Shown here: one piece after another, positions 30,557-33,739 of the stretch
How the letters are laid out: every line of letters starts with the position of its first letter
How positions within the stretch are numbered: the first letter of the stretch is position 1
Source of the DNA: Vicinamibacteria bacterium
Lineage (GTDB): Bacteria > Acidobacteriota > Vicinamibacteria > Vicinamibacterales > UBA8438
Assembly (NCBI GenBank): GCA_022820675.1
Contig: JAJEFC010000027.1
Location: 1 to 33,739 of the forward strand
Reading direction: 5' to 3'
DNA: 33,739 nucleotides
Program-made: the position numbers and the translations under genes
Notes under the pieces: model-generated
The model's database searches: none
The model's input: only the letters and a program-made list of their open reading frames with translations
Told to the model about the DNA's origin: nothing

Positions 30557-33538
30557 TCAGAAGTTGAACTGCAGCGCGAACTTGGCCAGCCGGCCGGGCA
30601 TGATGGCGGTCGGCCGCAGGTAGTTCGGCCCGTAGTTCCGGTCCTCTTCGATGACGGCGTTCTCGTTCAGCACGTTGTAGACGTCGAACATCGCCTGGAT
30701 GCGCCCCCCGTCGACGTCGAAGGTCCTCGACAGCCGGATGTCCGCCTGGCTCCAACGGGCGCCGTAGGCCGTGCCCGGTTCGATGACGTTGATGTTGACG
30801 GCGCCGCCGGCCGCGAGCGGACGCCCGAGCGAGGCGGCGACGGCGCCGCTCGGGTAGGTCACGATGGCGGCGCGCTGCGGGCCGGGCACGCTCTGCAGGG
30901 TCCCCGCGAAGGTGATGCCGTACGGGAACGTGTACGAGCCGAGCAGCTTCACCTGCGTCAGGTACGGCGTCGACCACTCGCAGAACGCCGGCGACGCGTC
31001 GCCGGCGGCCGAACCCGCGTGGGCCTCGGGCAGGCTCGACAGGTACGCGCAGTTGTCGTGGCTCGTCCGGCCGGTGCTGAGGCCGCCGCGCAGCAGCAGG
31101 GTGTCGAGCCGGGCGTCGACCGAGAGATCGAAGCCGGCGTACCGGCGCGACCGCCCCCCGAACGCGTCGGCGCCGGTCGTGATGGTGTCGAACTGCCCCA
31201 GCCGCTCGGGGTTGACGTCGGCGAAGCCGCTCAGGGCGTAGCCGCCGCCCCCAGGCAGGCGGTCGTCGGCGGGAGCGGTCACCGAGTAGAACCCGAAGTC
31301 GTTCGGCCCCACCGCCCGGTTGTCCTGCACGGCGAAGTTCACGAACGAGCGGTGGAACCAGCCCGCGGTGACCGAGACGTTGCCGGCCACCTCGTGCTGC
31401 ACGCTCACCGACGACTCGTAGTTGGCGTGCCGGGTGCCCCAGCCGAACGCCCACGCCGGATCGTAGAACGTGTTGACGACCGGCTGGCCGAACGCGAGGT
31501 TGTCGGAGGGCGAGATGCACTCGCCGTTGGGCAGCGGATTCAGCGGATCGCAGTCCGCCCCGCCGTTCGCGTTGAAGTCGATGAACGTGCGCCGCTGCGC
31601 GTTGTTGTTGTCGGCGGGGTTGACGCTCCCGGCGCGGGCGTTCGAGTCGCGGTCGGCGTAGCGGCCGAACGACGCCTTGAGGGCGGTCCGCCCGTTCCCG
31701 AACAGGTCGTAGGCCAGGCCGAGGCGGGGCTGGATGTCCTTGAAGCCGACCACCTGCTGCCCGGGGAAGCTGGCCGACACCGGCCGGTAGCGCGACGTGC
31801 CGGTGTCGTGGTCGGGATAGCCCGCGTTGAAGTAGTCCCAGCGGACCCCCAGGTTGAGGGTCAGCCTGTCCACCGTCCACTGGTCCTGCGCGTACAGCCC
31901 GAGGTTGGCGGGCACGTCGTTCTCGACGAGCGACGGCGTCGCGTAGAAGTCGACGAGATCGACCGGCAGCCCCTGGAGAATGATGTAACGCTGGTACTGG
32001 ACGCTCTCGATGTACTCGTTCTCGGCCACGTTCGTCAGGTTCATGCCGACCTTGAACGCGTGGCTGCCGGTGATGTAGGACAGCGACGCCCGGGCCGCGT
32101 TGGTGTCGGCGCGCCGGTCCTGGAACACCGTCCCCGAGAACCAGCTCGACATCCCCCGGACCGCGATGTTGCCGGGGATGAGCAGGGCCCCCGCCCGCAC
32201 GGGGTCGGCGTCGGGCGTGTTCCGCCAGTTCTGGTGCTGCGGATGCAGCGACACGCCCGCCTCGAACAGCAGGCGGCTGGTGATGGGCGCGGTCCACGTC
32301 CCCTGGTACACCTGCACCCTGATGGTCGAGTCGACCGCCGCCTCCGGCATCACGTTGAGCGCGGTGGAGATGGTGCTGCCGATCAGGAACCGGTTCCGCT
32401 TGTTGTAGTTGTTGTCGTAGAAGAACGTGAACTTGTTGCGCGGGGTCGCCTGGGCGGTCAGCCGCAGGGTGGTCGACTGGGCGAGCTGGTCGTCGACCGC
32501 CTGACGGTCGAGGGCGGGCGTGTAGGCCAGATCGCTCGGGTCCTGGTCGTGGAAGACGCCGGCCACGAACTGGTCGGTCCGCTGCGACGTGTGGCTCGCC
32601 CAGAACCAGAGCCGGTCGCGGACGATCGGCCCGCCCGCGGCGGGGTTGGCGAACCACAGGCGGCTCAGCCGGTTCGCCTGGTCCCGGCCGATGCCCTGCG
32701 CCACCAGCGCGTCGTCCACGTTGTTCGACTGGAGGCCCGGCGACGAGAAGCTGCCGAAGAACTGGCCCGCCCACAGGTTGCTGCCGTCGCGGGGAATCAT
32801 GTTGACCCGCACGCCGCCCGACTCGACCTCGGCGGTGTTGCCGGAGTAGTCGATGGAGTACTCGGCGTAGTTGCCGTCGGCGAAGAACAGGTTGGACGAG
32901 TCGCCGTTCCGGGTCGCCGCCTCGACCCCGAGGCCGTCGATCTGGACCATCTGGTCGGTGCCCTCGCCGCCGTGGATCGCGAGCCGCTGGTAGTTCACGC
33001 CCCCCTGGCCACCGACGTCCACGGCCAGCGTCGACCCCACCACCCCGTCGCCGACCATGCCGGGAATGAGGATGCCCAGGTTCTGGAACGAGCGGCCGCT
33101 CGGTATGGCGTCGATGACGTCGCGGTCGATGGCGATGTTCTGCTGCACGTTCTGGATGTCGACCACGGGGACCTCGCCCGTCACCGTGATCGTCTCCTCG
33201 ACCGACCCGACCGACAGCACGCCGTCGACGTTGGCGGTGAAGCCGGCGCTCAGGCTGACCCCCTCGCGCAGGACGGTCGAGAAGCCCAAGAGAGTGAACG
33301 TCACCGTGTACTCGCCGGAAACGAGGCCGGTGATCAAGTACTGCCCCGACTGGTCGGTGAAGGCGGTCCGGACCTGCTCGATCAGGGCCGGGCTGCGCGC
33401 CTCGACGGCCACGCCGGGCATCACGCCCCCGGTGTCGTCGGTGACGGTGCCGCCGATGGCTTGCGCGGCGGCCGGAGAAGACGCGAGCAGCAGGCCGGCC
33501 GCCGCGACGGCGACACCCCGCTCGAAACGGATTCGCAT
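30557..33538 (-). CDS. Oar-type TonB-dependent outer-membrane receptor
   Basis: A 993-residue outer-membrane protein. Signal peptide at residues 1-26 ('GVAVAAAGLLLASSPAAAQA'). Then a carboxypeptidase-regulatory-like domain (about 27-110; 'IGGTVTDDTGGVMPGVAVEA', 'SGQYLITGLVSGEYTVTFTL'), a plug region ('VTGEVPVVDIQNVQQNIAID', 'IPSGRSFQNLGILIPGM', 'VQIDGLGVEAATRNG') and a long 22-stranded barrel ending in '...KFALQFNF' with a terminal Phe for BAM recognition. This layout is typical of the many Oar-like receptors in Acidobacteriota. Start at 33538 is supported by GGAAGGAGG just upstream. Ligand unknown; no TonB or ABC genes adjoin. Confidence 0.92.
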   Translation of the reverse strand: MRIRFERGVAVAAAGLLLASSPAAAQAIGGTVTDDTGGVMPGVAVEARSPALIEQVRTAFTDQSGQYLITGLVSGEYTVTFTLLGFSTVLREGVSLSAGFTANVDGVLSVGSVEETITVTGEVPVVDIQNVQQNIAIDRDVIDAIPSGRSFQNLGILIPGMVGDGVVGSTLAVDVGGQGGVNYQRLAIHGGEGTDQMVQIDGLGVEAATRNGDSSNLFFADGNYAEYSIDYSGNTAEVESGGVRVNMIPRDGSNLWAGQFFGSFSSPGLQSNNVDDALVAQGIGRDQANRLSRLWFANPAAGGPIVRDRLWFWASHTSQRTDQFVAGVFHDQDPSDLAYTPALDRQAVDDQLAQSTTLRLTAQATPRNKFTFFYDNNYNKRNRFLIGSTISTALNVMPEAAVDSTIRVQVYQGTWTAPITSRLLFEAGVSLHPQHQNWRNTPDADPVRAGALLIPGNIAVRGMSSWFSGTVFQDRRADTNAARASLSYITGSHAFKVGMNLTNVAENEYIESVQYQRYIILQGLPVDLVDFYATPSLVENDVPANLGLYAQDQWTVDRLTLNLGVRWDYFNAGYPDHDTGTSRYRPVSASFPGQQVVGFKDIQPRLGLAYDLFGNGRTALKASFGRYADRDSNARAGSVNPADNNNAQRRTFIDFNANGGADCDPLNPLPNGECISPSDNLAFGQPVVNTFYDPAWAFGWGTRHANYESSVSVQHEVAGNVSVTAGWFHRSFVNFAVQDNRAVGPNDFGFYSVTAPADDRLPGGGGYALSGFADVNPERLGQFDTITTGADAFGGRSRRYAGFDLSVDARLDTLLLRGGLSTGRTSHDNCAYLSSLPEAHAGSAAGDASPAFCEWSTPYLTQVKLLGSYTFPYGITFAGTLQSVPGPQRAAIVTYPSGAVAASLGRPLAAGGAVNINVIEPGTAYGARWSQADIRLSRTFDVDGGRIQAMFDVYNVLNENAVIEEDRNYGPNYLRPTAIMPGRLAKFALQFNF

Positions 33539-33739
33539 CGTGCCCTCCTTCCTGTGTGTCTCGATGATACCGGTTGCGGCGGCCGGTCGTCAGGCGCAGT
33601 CCGCGCGGAGATGCGGCATGCGGGGCTGGCGGCAGGGTGCACGTCAGGAAAGTTGGAGATTCGCGGTTGCGAGCATTTCCGGGCCAGGTTGGCGTGCTAG
33701 CTTAGCTAGCTAGCGGGTGGCTTTCGGCGAAGTGCTCGC
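33539..33739. promoter_or_regulatory. Upstream region of the receptor gene, with GCTAGC repeats
   Basis: The 201 bases before the receptor start hold its promoter. GCTAGC occurs at 33696-33701, and the palindrome GCTAGCTAGC lies at 33705-33714. Dense copies of this CTAG-containing six-mer are uncommon in high-GC DNA. They may be an operator or chance. No -10/-35 pair is called. Confidence 0.35.

Noticed and set aside
30503..33700. 1065-codon plus-strand ORF opposite the receptor gene
   Set aside because: Antisense shadow; the minus strand gives a complete receptor with signal peptide and C-terminal Phe.

Overview
The window is a GC-rich chromosomal segment, most likely from an uncultured member of the Acidobacteriota (Vicinamibacteria-like). 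This is inferred from gene content: an Oar-type TonB-dependent receptor with an N-terminal carboxypeptidase-regulatory domain, a PknB-type kinase fused to a WD40-like propeller, a heme-free PQQ quinoprotein, and two copies of a secreted 'LQGVWD' family. No rRNA, tRNA, CRISPR array or recognisable insertion sequence was seen.

Layout. 1-1441: end of a circularly permuted ATP-grasp gene and its alpha-E partner. 1612-3203: a two-domain dCTP deaminase and a small RHH antitoxin-like gene on the minus strand, with the deaminase tail duplicated just past its stop. 3376-5438: a gluconolactonase-like lipoprotein and a secreted protein. 5596-8479: a minus-strand, AT-richer, tightly overlapping operon that looks like a decaying defence module (SNF2-type helicase remnant, SDH/Clp-fold serine proteinase, two small genes, a receiver-like protein, a PIN toxin); two of its genes carry paired compensating frameshifts. 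8763-18785: ordinary genes (PQQ dehydrogenase, DUF4019-like lipoprotein, Ser/Thr kinase, spondin-domain protein, second LQGVWD protein, FAH-family hydrolase, aminotransferase). 19144-25083: SpoU-type rRNA methyltransferase, TVP38-type membrane protein, quinone-oxidoreductase-like MDR, and an APH-fold kinase followed by a divergent enolase. 25484-27198: HbpS-like protein and an esterase. 27308-30510: a second accessory stretch with an intact DarT-DarG toxin-antitoxin pair, a truncated HsdR-N gene, a Uma2 nuclease-like gene and an M16 peptidase tail. 30557-33538: the TonB-dependent receptor.

Non-coding structure is unusually rich. A ~75 bp element occurs four times (4378, 10561, 11472, 21098), each time just past a stop codon and in the orientation of the upstream gene. 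A ~107 bp inverted-repeat element occurs twice (18809, 25971). Two genes carry a duplicated copy of their own 3' end downstream. Tandem repeats lie at 11281-11457 and 19969-20320.

The best candidate for an undescribed system is the 5596-8479 operon, where a serine proteinase, two unknown small proteins, a receiver-like protein and a PIN nuclease are coupled by overlapping stops and starts. All family assignments rest on motifs read by eye; no database search was run.
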